Assembly (NCBI RefSeq): GCF_018998565.1
Contig: NZ_JAHNZO010000049.1
Coordinates: 1-33,851 of the forward strand
DNA: 33,851 bases
Direction: 5' to 3'
Origin: Paenibacillus oleatilyticus
Lineage (GTDB): Bacteria; Bacillota; Bacilli; Paenibacillales; NBRC-103111
Each line of letters opens with the position of its first letter. Within the stretch, counting starts at the first letter, position 1. Of this stretch, positions 8,920 to 16,950 are shown in pieces. Below the pieces are notes generated by a model. It saw only the letters and a list, made by a program, of their open reading frames with translations, searched no databases and was not told where the DNA came from. Both the position numbers and the translations under genes were made by a program.

Positions 8920-9603
8920 ATGCGCCACATTCAATCCGTCTTGAACAAGTACTGTTTGAAAATCACCGGTTCGCATTGGGAAGCCGAAGATCTGGCGCAG
9001 GAAGCTCTCATTCGCGTGCTGCAAGTGCTGCGCGAGCAGCCTGACCGTCCAATCAGCAAAGCGTATTTATTCCGCATCGCCAAAAACCTGTGGATCGACA
9101 AGCAGCGCAAAACGATGCGCCAGCCCGCCGTGCCGCTTACAGACGCGCATTTGGCGCAGCTCGCCTTTCAAGACAACCGGCTCCGGACCCGCGAGCTGCT
9201 GGAAACGCTGGCTCACCGGCTTCCCGTCAGCCAAACCGTCATTCTGCTGCTGATGGACGTATTCGATTTTACGGCGCGGGAGACCGCAGCGATGATCGAT
9301 TCCACGGAAGGCGCGGTGCAAGCCGCCCGGTCCCGGGCAAGGAACAAGCTGAGAGCGCTCGCGGCGGAGCCTGCGGAAGCGGACGGACTGCAGTCGGGGG
9401 AACGGCAGGCCGCTCCGCCCGCAACGCTGTTCGAAGCCCTTGTCGACGGACTTCGGGGGCGAAACCCCGAGGCGATTTACACCGCGTATTTGCGGCTGAA
9501 TCGGCAAGGCTATCGGATCGGCGGCATTCACAGACTGGCTCCCGACAAATTGTACTTTACCATCGAGGACCTGGATGGGAACAAGCTGATGGTGAGCACA
9601 TGA
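8920..9603 (+). CDS. ECF-like RNA polymerase sigma factor with C-terminal extension
   Basis: 227 residues from ATG 8920, with GGGGAGG 4 nt upstream. Region 2 is visible in residues about 8-65 (EAEDLAQEALIRVLQ, then RIAKNLWIDKQRK). Region 4 is about residues 88-145 (LPVSQTVILLLMDVFDFTARETAAMIDSTEGAVQAARSR is the helix-turn-helix stretch, quoted here in two parts: LPVSQTVILLLMDVF and TARETAAMIDSTEGAVQ). The last 60 or so residues form a separate alpha/beta segment ending DLDGNKLMVST. No anti-sigma factor gene adjoins it. The N-terminus is slightly short compared with common ECF factors. A VOC protein gene follows 101 nt downstream, possibly in the same transcript. Its targets are unknown. Confidence 0.85.
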   Translation: MRHIQSVLNKYCLKITGSHWEAEDLAQEALIRVLQVLREQPDRPISKAYLFRIAKNLWIDKQRKTMRQPAVPLTDAHLAQLAFQDNRLRTRELLETLAHRLPVSQTVILLLMDVFDFTARETAAMIDSTEGAVQAARSRARNKLRALAAEPAEADGLQSGERQAAPPATLFEALVDGLRGRNPEAIYTAYLRLNRQGYRIGGIHRLAPDKLYFTIEDLDGNKLMVST

Positions 9604-9704
9604 ACCTTTTCGCGAAACCTTGTACGGTTTTGCCCTCGGATTCCGTTTCTTGTTACGGGAACCCGATCTTCCAAATTCAACGCATCCAAAGGAGGTTTTT
9701 TCAG

Positions 9705-10076
9705 ATGAGCAAGCACATCAAACGGATCGATACCGTCTTTGTCCCGGTTACGGACATTTCCCGGTCGAAAAAATGGTACATGAACCTGTTCAATTTCCGG
9801 ATCGTTTATGAAAGCCCGGACGGCAGCTATGTCGGCTTCCGGTTTAACGAACCGGGTCCGCTGCAAACGGGACTCACCCTGTACCAAACGGATCAGCTTC
9901 CCGAGTCGCGGCATATGGCCTTCAACTTTTACACCACGGATGTCGATGCGTCGTACGCTTATTTTACGGAGCAGCAGGTCCGCACATCCGAGATTCACGG
10001 AGCAGGAGGCATGCGCTTCTTCGACGCATGGGACCCGGACGGCAACGCCATCGGCGTCGTGACGTTCCCGGAATAG
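9705..10076 (+). CDS. VOC (glyoxalase/bleomycin-resistance fold) protein
   Basis: 123 residues with a strong AAAGGAGG site 9 nt before ATG 9705. The protein has the paired beta-alpha-beta-beta-beta pattern: IDTVFVPVTDISRSKKWYMN opens the first half and the end DAWDPDGNAIGVVTF is the classic C-terminal VOC strand. His at MAFNFYTTDVD and the terminal acidic residues could bind metal. Members include dioxygenases, glyoxalases and antibiotic-binding proteins; the substrate cannot be told. It lies behind the sigma-factor gene and is closed by its own terminator. Confidence 0.88.
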   Translation: MSKHIKRIDTVFVPVTDISRSKKWYMNLFNFRIVYESPDGSYVGFRFNEPGPLQTGLTLYQTDQLPESRHMAFNFYTTDVDASYAYFTEQQVRTSEIHGAGGMRFFDAWDPDGNAIGVVTFPE

Positions 10077-10101
10077 CGCACAGGGGATTGCTTCGCGCGA
10101 A

Positions 10102-10141
10102 AAAAGAGGGGTTATCCGGAGCGACGGATAATCCCTCTTTT
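10102..10141 (+). terminator. Rho-independent terminator after the VOC gene
   Basis: The arms start at AAAAGAGGG and end CCCTCTTTT, with a GGAGCGAC-type loop. The stem is about 17 bp with one mismatch and a terminal T run. It ends the sigma/VOC transcript. Confidence 0.88.
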
Positions 10142-10317
10142 GCGGTAAAAAAGGAGTCGAATATATTCCACCTCTTGTTCCTGCATCGCTCCAATAGCTC
10201 CTTCCACTTCGGGTTCTCGAAGAGATTATATAAAAATAACTTTTCACCATGAACGAATATTGAAAATTTACTTAATCGCCGATTGAAATATACTGTATTA
10301 CAGGAGGCGATATATTA

Positions 10318-11127
10318 ATGAAAGAACAAGTGAATTTCGGAAACGTCTCGTAGGACTACGCCCGTTACCGCGACGAGCTGCCTGCGAGGCTGGCCGATTG
10401 GCTGGAAGCGCACGGCGCTTTGAATACCGGTGCACGGGCGGTTGATCTTGGGGCCGGGACAGGAAGCTTCTCCCGGCTCTTGGCCAGCCGCGGGGCAGCG
10501 GTGACCGGCGTCGAACCAACGGCCGAAATGATCGGTGAAGCGCGCCGCATCGCGGATCGCAGCGGCTCCCACGTCGTCTATGTTCAGGCTCCTGCGGAAG
10601 CAACCGAATTGTCTGCCGGCTTGTTCGATCTGGTTACGGCCGCCCGCGCATGGCATTGGTTCGACCGGCAGCAGTCTGTCCCCGAAGTGCGGAGGCTGCT
10701 TAAGCCGGGCGGCTTTCTGGCCGTCGTCGATTCGGTCATCTTGGCGGCCGAAAGCGAGGCGGCCCGCGCAACGTTCGAGCTGATCCGCAGGCAGATGCCG
10801 GACGGCAAGCTGAAGGCTCCCGGGGCCATGGCGGAAAGCACGGAGCGGCGCAACGGGTTTCCCTTGCGATGGTTCGACGAATGGGCGGAAGGCGGTTTCC
10901 AGGAAAAAGACAGCGGACAGTTCGGCTACGAGCTGCGTTTCACACCCGACGCCTGGAGAGGCAAGGTTCGTTCCATCTCCTGGTTTTCCCAACTGGACAC
11001 GGAAAGCAGGCGGCAGGTCGACCAAGAAATGGCCGGGCTGTTTCGCGACGTGACGGAGCTGACGATCCCCCACCACTGTTCGTTCGTTCTGCTTCAAAAA
11101 GAAGTTCGGCCCCCAACTCGGCTCTAA
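10318..11127 (+). pseudogene. Class I SAM-dependent methyltransferase interrupted by an amber codon
   Basis: An AGGAGG site and ATG 10318 begin MKEQVNFGNVS, then codon 12 is TAG (10351-10353). The same frame continues uninterrupted for 258 codons: DYARYRDELPARL, SAM motif I VDLGAGTGSFSRLL, acidic motif II TGVEPTAEM, motif LFDLVTAARAWHWFD, LLKPGGFLAVVD, and a Methyltransf_11-like C-terminus to 11127. Family members read F-x-x-x-S-x-x-Y-A-x-Y-R here, so TAG most simply replaces a Gln codon (CAG to TAG). No good start codon lies between the TAG and motif I; the first is TTG 10420, without a ribosome binding site. Otherwise the gene is undamaged, so the lesion is recent, is a sequencing error, or is read through. 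Confidence 0.8.
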
Positions 11128-11140
11128 CCCCGCTCAACCA

Positions 11141-11183
11141 AAAAGGCTGCCGCCCGATCTGTCCGTCAAGCGTGCAGCCTTTT
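11141..11183. terminator. Bidirectional terminator between convergent genes
   Basis: Arms 11141-11150 and 11174-11183 (AAAAGGCTGC / GCAGCCTTTT) form a perfect 10-bp stem, with T runs on both strands. It serves the methyltransferase remnant (plus) and the S-layer/GH18 gene (minus, stop at 11201). Confidence 0.85.
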
Positions 11184-11200
11184 GCCTTATTGCGCCTTGC

Positions 11201-12817
11201 TTAGCGTTTCGCTATCGTTTCCCAATCGGCTGCGGTCACATTCCCCATATGCCACAGCGAGACGCCTTTTAGTCCGTAATACTTGGCCAGCCATAACTTC
11301 TTGGCGATGCTGTCCGCATCCTCGTAATAGATCGTATGGCTGCCGCGCTCGTCTTGAAAGGCAATTTGCTTCAGAAAATAAGGATAAGTGCGGTTCAACG
11401 CTATGCCCGGGGAAGCGATCCGCTTCTCCACCTCCGCGATATCCGGCTGCGCCAGCGTCACCTTCCCTCCCGTCGTGACCCATTGATTCGCCTGCTTCGA
11501 AATGCCCAGCACCAGCTTCTCTTTAGGAATGGAGAGGAGCGCTTGCTTCACCGTATCGCTAACCAGCGGCAGCGGAGCCGAGGGCAGCCCGGAATCTTGA
11601 TGCGTAAAATCGTAAGCCATCAAAATGACGGTATCCGCGACCTCGCCGATTCCGTGCAGGTCGTACCCTTTATAGTAATATGTCGGCGGGACAGCCACCG
11701 TTAATATCTTGCTTCCGAGGCCCGCCTTCACTTCACGCAAAAACGCCACATAGTCCGCGGCAGCGTCCGCTTCCTTCAGCCCCTCCAGATCGAGGCAAAG
11801 TCCCGTGAACGCCTCTCCCGATTCGGATAGCACGGATTTCAGCGATTCGACGAAGCTTTTCCTCGCCGCAGCATCCCGGAGAAAGTCCTTTACACGGTCG
11901 CGCGGCTCGGTCGCGAAGATCATCAGCTCCTTGCCGAGCTTCGCCCGAGTGGCGGCATCGACGGGCTCCTGCCAGCCGTCCGGAAACCGGTACTCCGTCG
12001 ACTTCGTATCCAGCTTCGCGCTTCCGGCGCCCTCGTAGGATAAACGGGACCAGCCGAATGCCACGCGATCGAGCAGAGGCATCCGCTGGATGGCGGAGTA
12101 CGAACGGATCGCATAGAAGCCTGTCACTTCAAGCTTTCGCTGCCCGAGTCCGGCGTTCAGCAGCCGGTATATCGTGGCGGCGGCTTCCTTGCGCGTCAAA
12201 GAGCTGGCGGGACGAAACCCGTTTGCGTCGCCTTCCATGATCCCTTGGCGAACGGCAAAATAAACGTAAGGCGCTAAGCTTTGACCTATCGCCCCATGAT
12301 CGGAAAAGCGCCGCAGCTCCTTCTCCTTCGTCCATTCGCCTTCCGTCCAGCGCTTCGCGACATCGGACGTTTCCAGGCTCAACAAATATTTTCCGATGGC
12401 AGCGGCCACTTCCTCCCGCTTCACCGCAAGTTCCGGACGAAGCGCCCCCGACGCATCCGGCATAAAGTCGATCCACTGCTTATTCAATGCCGCGGTAATG
12501 TAAGGATAAGACCATCGCTCCGCCAGCACATCCGTCACCCTCGCGCCCGCTTCGTCCTGAACACTCCCGTCATCCTGGCGTGCCGCGTTCACGAGCAGCT
12601 TGACGAATGCTTCCCGGGACAACGAATCGTTCGGGCGGTACGTCAGGTCTTCGTAGCCCTCGATCACTCCGAGCGCCGACAGGGAGTATACGGCATCCTC
12701 GGACCAGTCCTTGGCCGCCAGATCCGCAAACGGCTTCAACTGCGCCTCGTAAGCGGAGGCCGTTCCCGCAGCCGCCAGCAGCATTCCTGCCGCCAGCAGC
12801 GCCATTTTCTTCATCAT
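11201..12817 (-). CDS. S-layer-homology protein with GH18-type (SleL/YdhD-like) domain
   Basis: 538 residues. A signal peptide (about 1-22, ending GTASA) is followed by three SLH modules (about 29-78, 93-144 and 170-220; for example FADLAAKDWSEDAVYSLSAL and RPNDSLSREAFVKLLVNAA) that anchor proteins to secondary cell-wall polymer. A glycoside hydrolase 18 barrel runs from about 230 to the end. The strand-4 motif reads GLCLDLEG with Asp343 and Glu345, so the catalytic Glu and its neighbouring Asp are kept but the first Asp of DxxDxE is not. VILMAYDFTHQDSG is the barrel strand with the substrate Tyr/Asp. Such proteins cleave peptidoglycan or cortex N-acetylglucosamine bonds. Two ATGs (12817 and 12814) are possible starts. 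Confidence 0.9.
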   Translation of the reverse strand: MMKKMALLAAGMLLAAAGTASAYEAQLKPFADLAAKDWSEDAVYSLSALGVIEGYEDLTYRPNDSLSREAFVKLLVNAARQDDGSVQDEAGARVTDVLAERWSYPYITAALNKQWIDFMPDASGALRPELAVKREEVAAAIGKYLLSLETSDVAKRWTEGEWTKEKELRRFSDHGAIGQSLAPYVYFAVRQGIMEGDANGFRPASSLTRKEAAATIYRLLNAGLGQRKLEVTGFYAIRSYSAIQRMPLLDRVAFGWSRLSYEGAGSAKLDTKSTEYRFPDGWQEPVDAATRAKLGKELMIFATEPRDRVKDFLRDAAARKSFVESLKSVLSESGEAFTGLCLDLEGLKEADAAADYVAFLREVKAGLGSKILTVAVPPTYYYKGYDLHGIGEVADTVILMAYDFTHQDSGLPSAPLPLVSDTVKQALLSIPKEKLVLGISKQANQWVTTGGKVTLAQPDIAEVEKRIASPGIALNRTYPYFLKQIAFQDERGSHTIYYEDADSIAKKLWLAKYYGLKGVSLWHMGNVTAADWETIAKR

Positions 12818-12981
12818 TCCTTCTTCCCCTCTCTATGATAGCGTAAAGTTATACGCCACAAAGAGAGAGGAGGTTGCGCTCGGACCGGCTGACAGCCGGC
12901 TGATAACTGCCTGACACCAAGCTGATGTCCATGCCATACGCTGCGTCAGCGCAAAGCCTTCCGGCGGGTTTTAGGACGGAA

Positions 12982-13128
12982 TCAGTCTTGGTTGCTTTTC
13001 CGCTTAGTCGGCAACTGCTTTCCGGGATGGCCTTTCCCCTGATGCTCCCGGTTTTTCTCATCCTTCTCCTGTGTTTCGTGCAGCTTGTTCAGCCAGGCTT
13101 CCGTACCGCCGGTCAAGTCATCTCTCAT
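12982..13128 (-). CDS. DUF4023-type micro-protein
   Basis: 48 residues, very hydrophilic. AGGAGG lies about 9 nt before ATG 13128. The middle carries KLHETQEKDEKNREHQGKG, then HPGKQLPTK, which I recognise as the DUF4023 pattern of spore-forming Firmicutes (a short charged protein with a conserved Gly-Lys-Gly and Pro-Thr-Lys tail). It has no membrane segment or signal peptide. Its function is unknown; the composition resembles small acid-soluble or sporulation-associated proteins. The 12818-12981 stretch downstream holds no further gene and no convincing terminator. Confidence 0.75.
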   Translation of the reverse strand: MRDDLTGGTEAWLNKLHETQEKDEKNREHQGKGHPGKQLPTKRKSNQD

Positions 13129-13342
13129 CTGTGCTATCCCTCCTTTCGTCGACGCTATTATGCCCTTGCCGCCGAAAAATATGGGGCAAACGTCAGGTTG
13201 AGGATCAAATGGGCCTGCGCGAAATCATAGCGGATAAATATTTTATTATTAAATTTTTTTTAGATTTATTAATTTATTGCTCACCGATCCGATAAAAGGA
13301 AAGTATGTCCTAACAAAGAACCGACAAAAGGAAGGGATTGGA

Positions 13343-14257
13343 TTGAAAACATTACGTCTTGCTTTGATTTTTCTGCTTTCGCTGGGGCTTGTCGCCGGAC
13401 AAGCGTCGGCCGAGGGCGAAGGAGCAAAAGGAAACAGCTACCGCTGGATTCAAGGGGGAACCAAGGTCGACCTCGGGACGGTAGCCACCTTGGATTTGGG
13501 CACTCCGTTCGTTTTTCTGAACGGCGACGATACCCGCAAGCTGTTGAAGGATTCGAAGGATATTCCGTCAGGCAAAGAAATCGGCAGCATATTTCCCGTA
13601 AACGAGCAGGAGCAATGGGAAGTTATTCTGGAATATATCGATACCGGCCATATTAAAGACGAAGAGAAGAAAGATTTGGATGCCGATGCGATTCTCAAGA
13701 GCTACCGGGAAGGAACGGAAGAACAGAACAAGCAGGTGCCGGATGAAAACAAACTGCAAGTGACCGGTTGGGACGTGAAGCCTTTTTACGACGAGAAGAC
13801 GCATAACCTTACCTGGTCGATTGCGGCCCAGAACGCGCAAAAGGAAGCGCTCGTGAACTATAACGTCCGCATGCTGACCCGGACGGGTTACATTTCGGTC
13901 GTTCTCATCTCCGACCCTGCGCATCGCGCGAAAGATCAGGAGCTGCTGGCCAGTCAGATCATTCCCAAAATTGCCGCAAAGCAAGGCCAACGGTATGAGG
14001 ACTTCGACGCGTCGAAGGACAAAGTAGCGGAATACGGGCTATCGGGCCTTATTTTGGGCGGTGCCGGGCTGGCCGTTGCCAAAAAAGTCGGCCTGCTCGC
14101 CATGATTGCTCTCTTTTTGAAAAAAGGATGGATTATCATCGTCGCCCTGCTTGCCGGGGTCTGGACATGGATCAAATCCAGAATGGGCCGTTCGCGGCGC
14201 AACGATCAACCCGCTCCGCAAGAGACGGCGGCAAAAGACGAAAACGCAAGCTCGTAG
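13343..14257 (+). CDS. DUF2167 family membrane protein
   Basis: 304 residues from TTG 13343, which has AAGGAAGGG 6 nt upstream. A signal peptide (LALIFLLSLGLVAGQASA) precedes a long extracellular part with the family signatures WIQGGTKVDLGTVATLDLG, FLNGDDTRKLL and PSGKEIGSIFP. It ends with two C-terminal hydrophobic stretches (about 245-285, including GWIIIVALLAGVWTWI) and a basic, then polar tail. DUF2167 proteins are found in many bacteria with no assigned role. The gene has its own AT-rich upstream region and stands alone. Confidence 0.88.
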   Translation: MKTLRLALIFLLSLGLVAGQASAEGEGAKGNSYRWIQGGTKVDLGTVATLDLGTPFVFLNGDDTRKLLKDSKDIPSGKEIGSIFPVNEQEQWEVILEYIDTGHIKDEEKKDLDADAILKSYREGTEEQNKQVPDENKLQVTGWDVKPFYDEKTHNLTWSIAAQNAQKEALVNYNVRMLTRTGYISVVLISDPAHRAKDQELLASQIIPKIAAKQGQRYEDFDASKDKVAEYGLSGLILGGAGLAVAKKVGLLAMIALFLKKGWIIIVALLAGVWTWIKSRMGRSRRNDQPAPQETAAKDENASS

Positions 14258-14322
14258 CAGCCCGATACCGATTCAAACGCCCAGGCTGCCTGACGCAATC
14301 CTGATAAACTGATGACTACGCT

Positions 14323-14350
14323 TTGTCTCGGATAAGCCGTGTGGTATAAT
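14323..14350 (+). promoter_or_regulatory. Sigma-A promoter of the TagO-like gene
   Basis: TTGTCT (14323-14328), 16 bp, then TATAAT (14345-14350). The start of transcription would fall about 30-40 nt before the GGAGG at 14386. Confidence 0.6.
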
Positions 14351-14397
14351 GGAAAATCATAGCCACTCGATTATTGACGGAATGTGGAGGGATTTTT

Positions 14398-15357
14398 ATT
14401 TTTTACGTGGCCGCGTTTCTCATGTCATTTACGATCGTATTCCTGCTTATCCCCCCGCTGCGCCGCCTGGCGTTTCGCATCGATTTTGTCGACAAGCCCA
14501 AAGTCGACAACGAAAGGAAGATACATAGAGAACCGATCCCGTTGACGGCCGGACTTGCCATCTTTGCGGGGTTTGTGATCACCTACCTGTGCTTCGTTCG
14601 TGACGATTGGAAGCAGTCCGCCGCCATCCTGGCCGGATCGCTGTTGATCCTCGTCATCGGTATGGTGGACGACTGGTACAAAACCCATGGCAAGGAGCTC
14701 GCGGCTTGGCCGAAGCTGATCGTGCAGCTGTCCGCAGCCGTCATCGTATACAGCTCCGGCGTCGTCTTCTACGGGTTCAACAATCCGTTCACCGGAAGCG
14801 ACGTCATCCTGCCGGTCTGGCTGCAATTTTTTCTGACGGTCATGTGGATTTTCGGGGTAACAACCGTCATTAACTTTACGGACGGCATGGACGGTCTGGC
14901 GGGTGGCCTATCGGCGATTTCGGCGGTTACGCTGTTCGTTGTCGCGCTGGCCAAGGCACAGTCGGATTCGGCGATGCTCGCCATCATCCTGGTTGGAGCC
15001 GCACTAGCCTACTTGAAATACAACAAGCCCCCGGCCAAAGTGTTCATGGGTGACGCAGGAGCGACGCTGTTCGGCTTTTTGCTCGGCGTCATCGCTTTGG
15101 ACGGGGCTTTCAAAGGCGCGACCGTGCTATCGCTGCTCGTTCCGATCCTGGCGCTCGGCGTACCGATCTTCGACAACCTGTTCGTCGTGTTCAAGCGGAT
15201 GATGAACGGCAAGCCGATCTATCAAGCCGACGCCAGCCAAGCGCATTACCGGCTGCTGCGCAGCGGCTTGAATCCGAAGCAAGTCGTGCTGTTTCTTTGC
15301 TTGATCAATACGTGCTTCAGCTTAACCTCGATCATTTTACTTTTGCTTACGGTCTAA
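14398..15357 (+). CDS. MraY/WecA/TagO-family undecaprenyl-phosphate sugar-1-phosphate transferase, probable ATT start
   Basis: About 319 residues with 10 or so membrane helices. It would transfer a UDP-amino-sugar-1-phosphate to undecaprenyl phosphate and so start teichoic-acid or other wall-polymer synthesis at the membrane. Seen are KIHREPIPLTAG, the MVDDW Asp pair, the NFTDGMDGLAGG catalytic loop and KVFMGDAGAT. The usual His-rich HIHHRLL is replaced by ASQAHYRLL. GGAGG (14386-14390) lies exactly 7 nt before ATT 14398, giving (M)FYVAAFLMSF. GTG 14407 would be 16 nt away and TTG 14374 has no site. I therefore prefer ATT, an allowed but rare start; GTG is the alternative. Confidence 0.9.
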   Translation: MFYVAAFLMSFTIVFLLIPPLRRLAFRIDFVDKPKVDNERKIHREPIPLTAGLAIFAGFVITYLCFVRDDWKQSAAILAGSLLILVIGMVDDWYKTHGKELAAWPKLIVQLSAAVIVYSSGVVFYGFNNPFTGSDVILPVWLQFFLTVMWIFGVTTVINFTDGMDGLAGGLSAISAVTLFVVALAKAQSDSAMLAIILVGAALAYLKYNKPPAKVFMGDAGATLFGFLLGVIALDGAFKGATVLSLLVPILALGVPIFDNLFVVFKRMMNGKPIYQADASQAHYRLLRSGLNPKQVVLFLCLINTCFSLTSIILLLLTV

Positions 15358-15391
15358 TCTATCGTCATTATTATTCACACGAGAAGTTGCA

Positions 15392-15430
15392 AAACAAGCC
15401 TGCCGCATAATGCTGCAAGGCTTGTTTTTT
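15392..15430 (+). terminator. Rho-independent terminator of the TagO-like gene
   Basis: Arms 15392-15401 and 15418-15427 (AAACAAGCCT / AGGCTTGTTT) give a perfect 10-bp stem followed by T residues. Confidence 0.92.
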
Positions 15431-15512
15431 TATAGTAAAAAATCATCTCTTTATCTTAAATATTCTTAATATTAACGATTCTTTATATACTAAACGTATC
15501 TCTATTTCAAGG

Positions 15513-15537
15513 CAATTCGTATAATAGATACGAATTG
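15513..15537 (+). promoter_or_regulatory. Perfect inverted repeat over the -10 of the beta-helix gene
   Basis: CAATTCGTAT (15513-15522) and its exact complement ATACGAATTG (15528-15537) flank a 5-bp centre. TATAAT (15520-15525) lies inside. The gene starts 21 nt later. The layout suggests a dimeric repressor that hides the promoter. No -35 match was found at the normal distance. Confidence 0.55.
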
Positions 15538-15558
15538 TATAGCAATGGAGGTCAGATC

Positions 15559-16848
15559 ATGAATAGCGACAACAAACAAATCAGCAGAAGAAAGCTGCTA
15601 GCTTCCCTGGGAACGCTCGGAGTCGGCGCCGCAGGAGCCAGTCTTTTAAGCGGCGTTGACAAAGTTTACGGAAACTCCGTTACGAATGCCGTTTACGGCT
15701 CCGCTGCGCTCAATGTCCCAAGCACAAATTTCGTAAGTGTCACGGACACTCCTTTCGGAGCCGATCCCACCGGGAAGAACGATAGCTCGAAAGCGATCAA
15801 CGAAGCTTTTGCTTTTGCCAGTCAAAACGGCAAAGCCGTCTTTTTCCCGGGCGGAATCTATCGAATAGAAAAAACCATCAATGTTCCGTTGCATGTAAGC
15901 TTTTACGGTGTAGGACATGCCTCCGAAATAAAAGCGGCAGCCCCTATTAGCATGTTTAAATTTGCAAGCCAAGGTACCAGCGAGTACGGAAACCGGTACG
16001 GAGAAATGTCCGGCTTGTACGTCAATGGCAATCAGATTGCGTCAATCGGACTGGAATTGGCCTTTGTCGTCGTGGAGCGATTATTTCAAGCCGTTCAAAT
16101 CGAAAATGTAGCCGGTCCGGCCGTACGAATGGATTCATCCCAAAACAATACGTTCGTGTCAGTAAACATTGAACGCTGTAAACAAGGCATCGTCCTGCTC
16201 AATGGAGCCGGCAATAACGCCTTCTACCGCTGTGAGATTAACGATCCCGGGGACGTAGGGATTTTGTTTGATTCGAATGAGTCCCTGACCGGCTACGGCA
16301 AAAATGCTTTCCATAATCAATCCACCGGCAACGAGTTCGATAAATGCATTATCGAAAGAGGCACAACCGCTAATTACGGAGTCCACATCAAGACCGGATA
16401 CCGAAACGTATTTTGGAATTGCGACATCGTCGCCGGCAGGTTGGCCAAAGTAAAGATCGAGTTCGGGGACAATCAGTCGCTTAACGGATTTTACCGCTGC
16501 GCCTTTACATGCTCGGATAATGCGGTCGCCGTTTCTGCGGGAGGCTATCGCACGATGATTCAAGACTCGATCATCGACGGGTATACGGGAGCTAACCCGA
16601 CCTGCATTGAAGTATTCAAAGAAACGCACATTATCAATTGTCATCTAAGTGCCAAGACATACAAGATTGTGAACAAAGCCGGAGATCAAAAATATAATAT
16701 CCGCTTCGAGCCGCTTAACGCGATGGGATCGACGGAAGACAGGCCGAATCATGGACATATGGGAGTCGGAGTTCAATATTTTAATATTACCACCGGGATG
16801 CTCGAAATCTGGAACGGCGCGGCATGGAAAAGCGTGGCCTTTCAATAA
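15559..16848 (+). CDS. Secreted right-handed parallel beta-helix protein (pectate lyase 3 type)
   Basis: 429 residues, ATG 15559 behind a GGAGG. The N-terminus has a Tat-like signal: SRRKLLASLGTLGVGAAGAS (twin Arg, then a hydrophobic stretch with many Gly). Residues about 55-105 carry the pectate-lyase-superfamily opening FGADPTGKNDSSKAINEAF and FFPGGIYRIEKTINVP, followed by many beta-helix coils (NNTFVSVNIERCKQGIVLLN, GNEFDKCIIE, NVFWNCDIV). A short C-terminal cap YFNITTGMLEIWNGAAWKSV resembles phage tail or adhesion caps. It probably binds or cleaves an extracellular polysaccharide; no catalytic residues were assigned. Codon use looks less GC-rich than in its neighbours, which may reflect transfer. 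Confidence 0.85.
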   Translation: MNSDNKQISRRKLLASLGTLGVGAAGASLLSGVDKVYGNSVTNAVYGSAALNVPSTNFVSVTDTPFGADPTGKNDSSKAINEAFAFASQNGKAVFFPGGIYRIEKTINVPLHVSFYGVGHASEIKAAAPISMFKFASQGTSEYGNRYGEMSGLYVNGNQIASIGLELAFVVVERLFQAVQIENVAGPAVRMDSSQNNTFVSVNIERCKQGIVLLNGAGNNAFYRCEINDPGDVGILFDSNESLTGYGKNAFHNQSTGNEFDKCIIERGTTANYGVHIKTGYRNVFWNCDIVAGRLAKVKIEFGDNQSLNGFYRCAFTCSDNAVAVSAGGYRTMIQDSIIDGYTGANPTCIEVFKETHIINCHLSAKTYKIVNKAGDQKYNIRFEPLNAMGSTEDRPNHGHMGVGVQYFNITTGMLEIWNGAAWKSVAFQ

Positions 16849-16872
16849 TCAATAATCCTTCTGAATAACGTC

Positions 16873-16920
16873 AAAGCCGGCTACAGGCTTCTTCTTTCGG
16901 AAGAATCCGTAACCGGCTTT
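16873..16920. terminator. Probable terminator between convergent genes
   Basis: A long hairpin has arms 16873-16884 and 16909-16920 (AAAGCCGGCTAC / GTAACCGGCTTT, one mismatch) and a small inner stem. T runs are only three to four long on either side, so it is less certain than the others. It lies between the beta-helix gene and the dehydrogenase gene. Confidence 0.6.
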
Positions 16921-16950
16921 AGCCATGCCAACCGCTTCGATGTTTTCAGC

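Noticed and set aside
9090..9704. Upstream extension of the VOC protein frame
   Set aside because: The frame is open into the sigma-factor gene, but the strong AAAGGAGG site before ATG 9705 and the VOC domain boundaries set the start.
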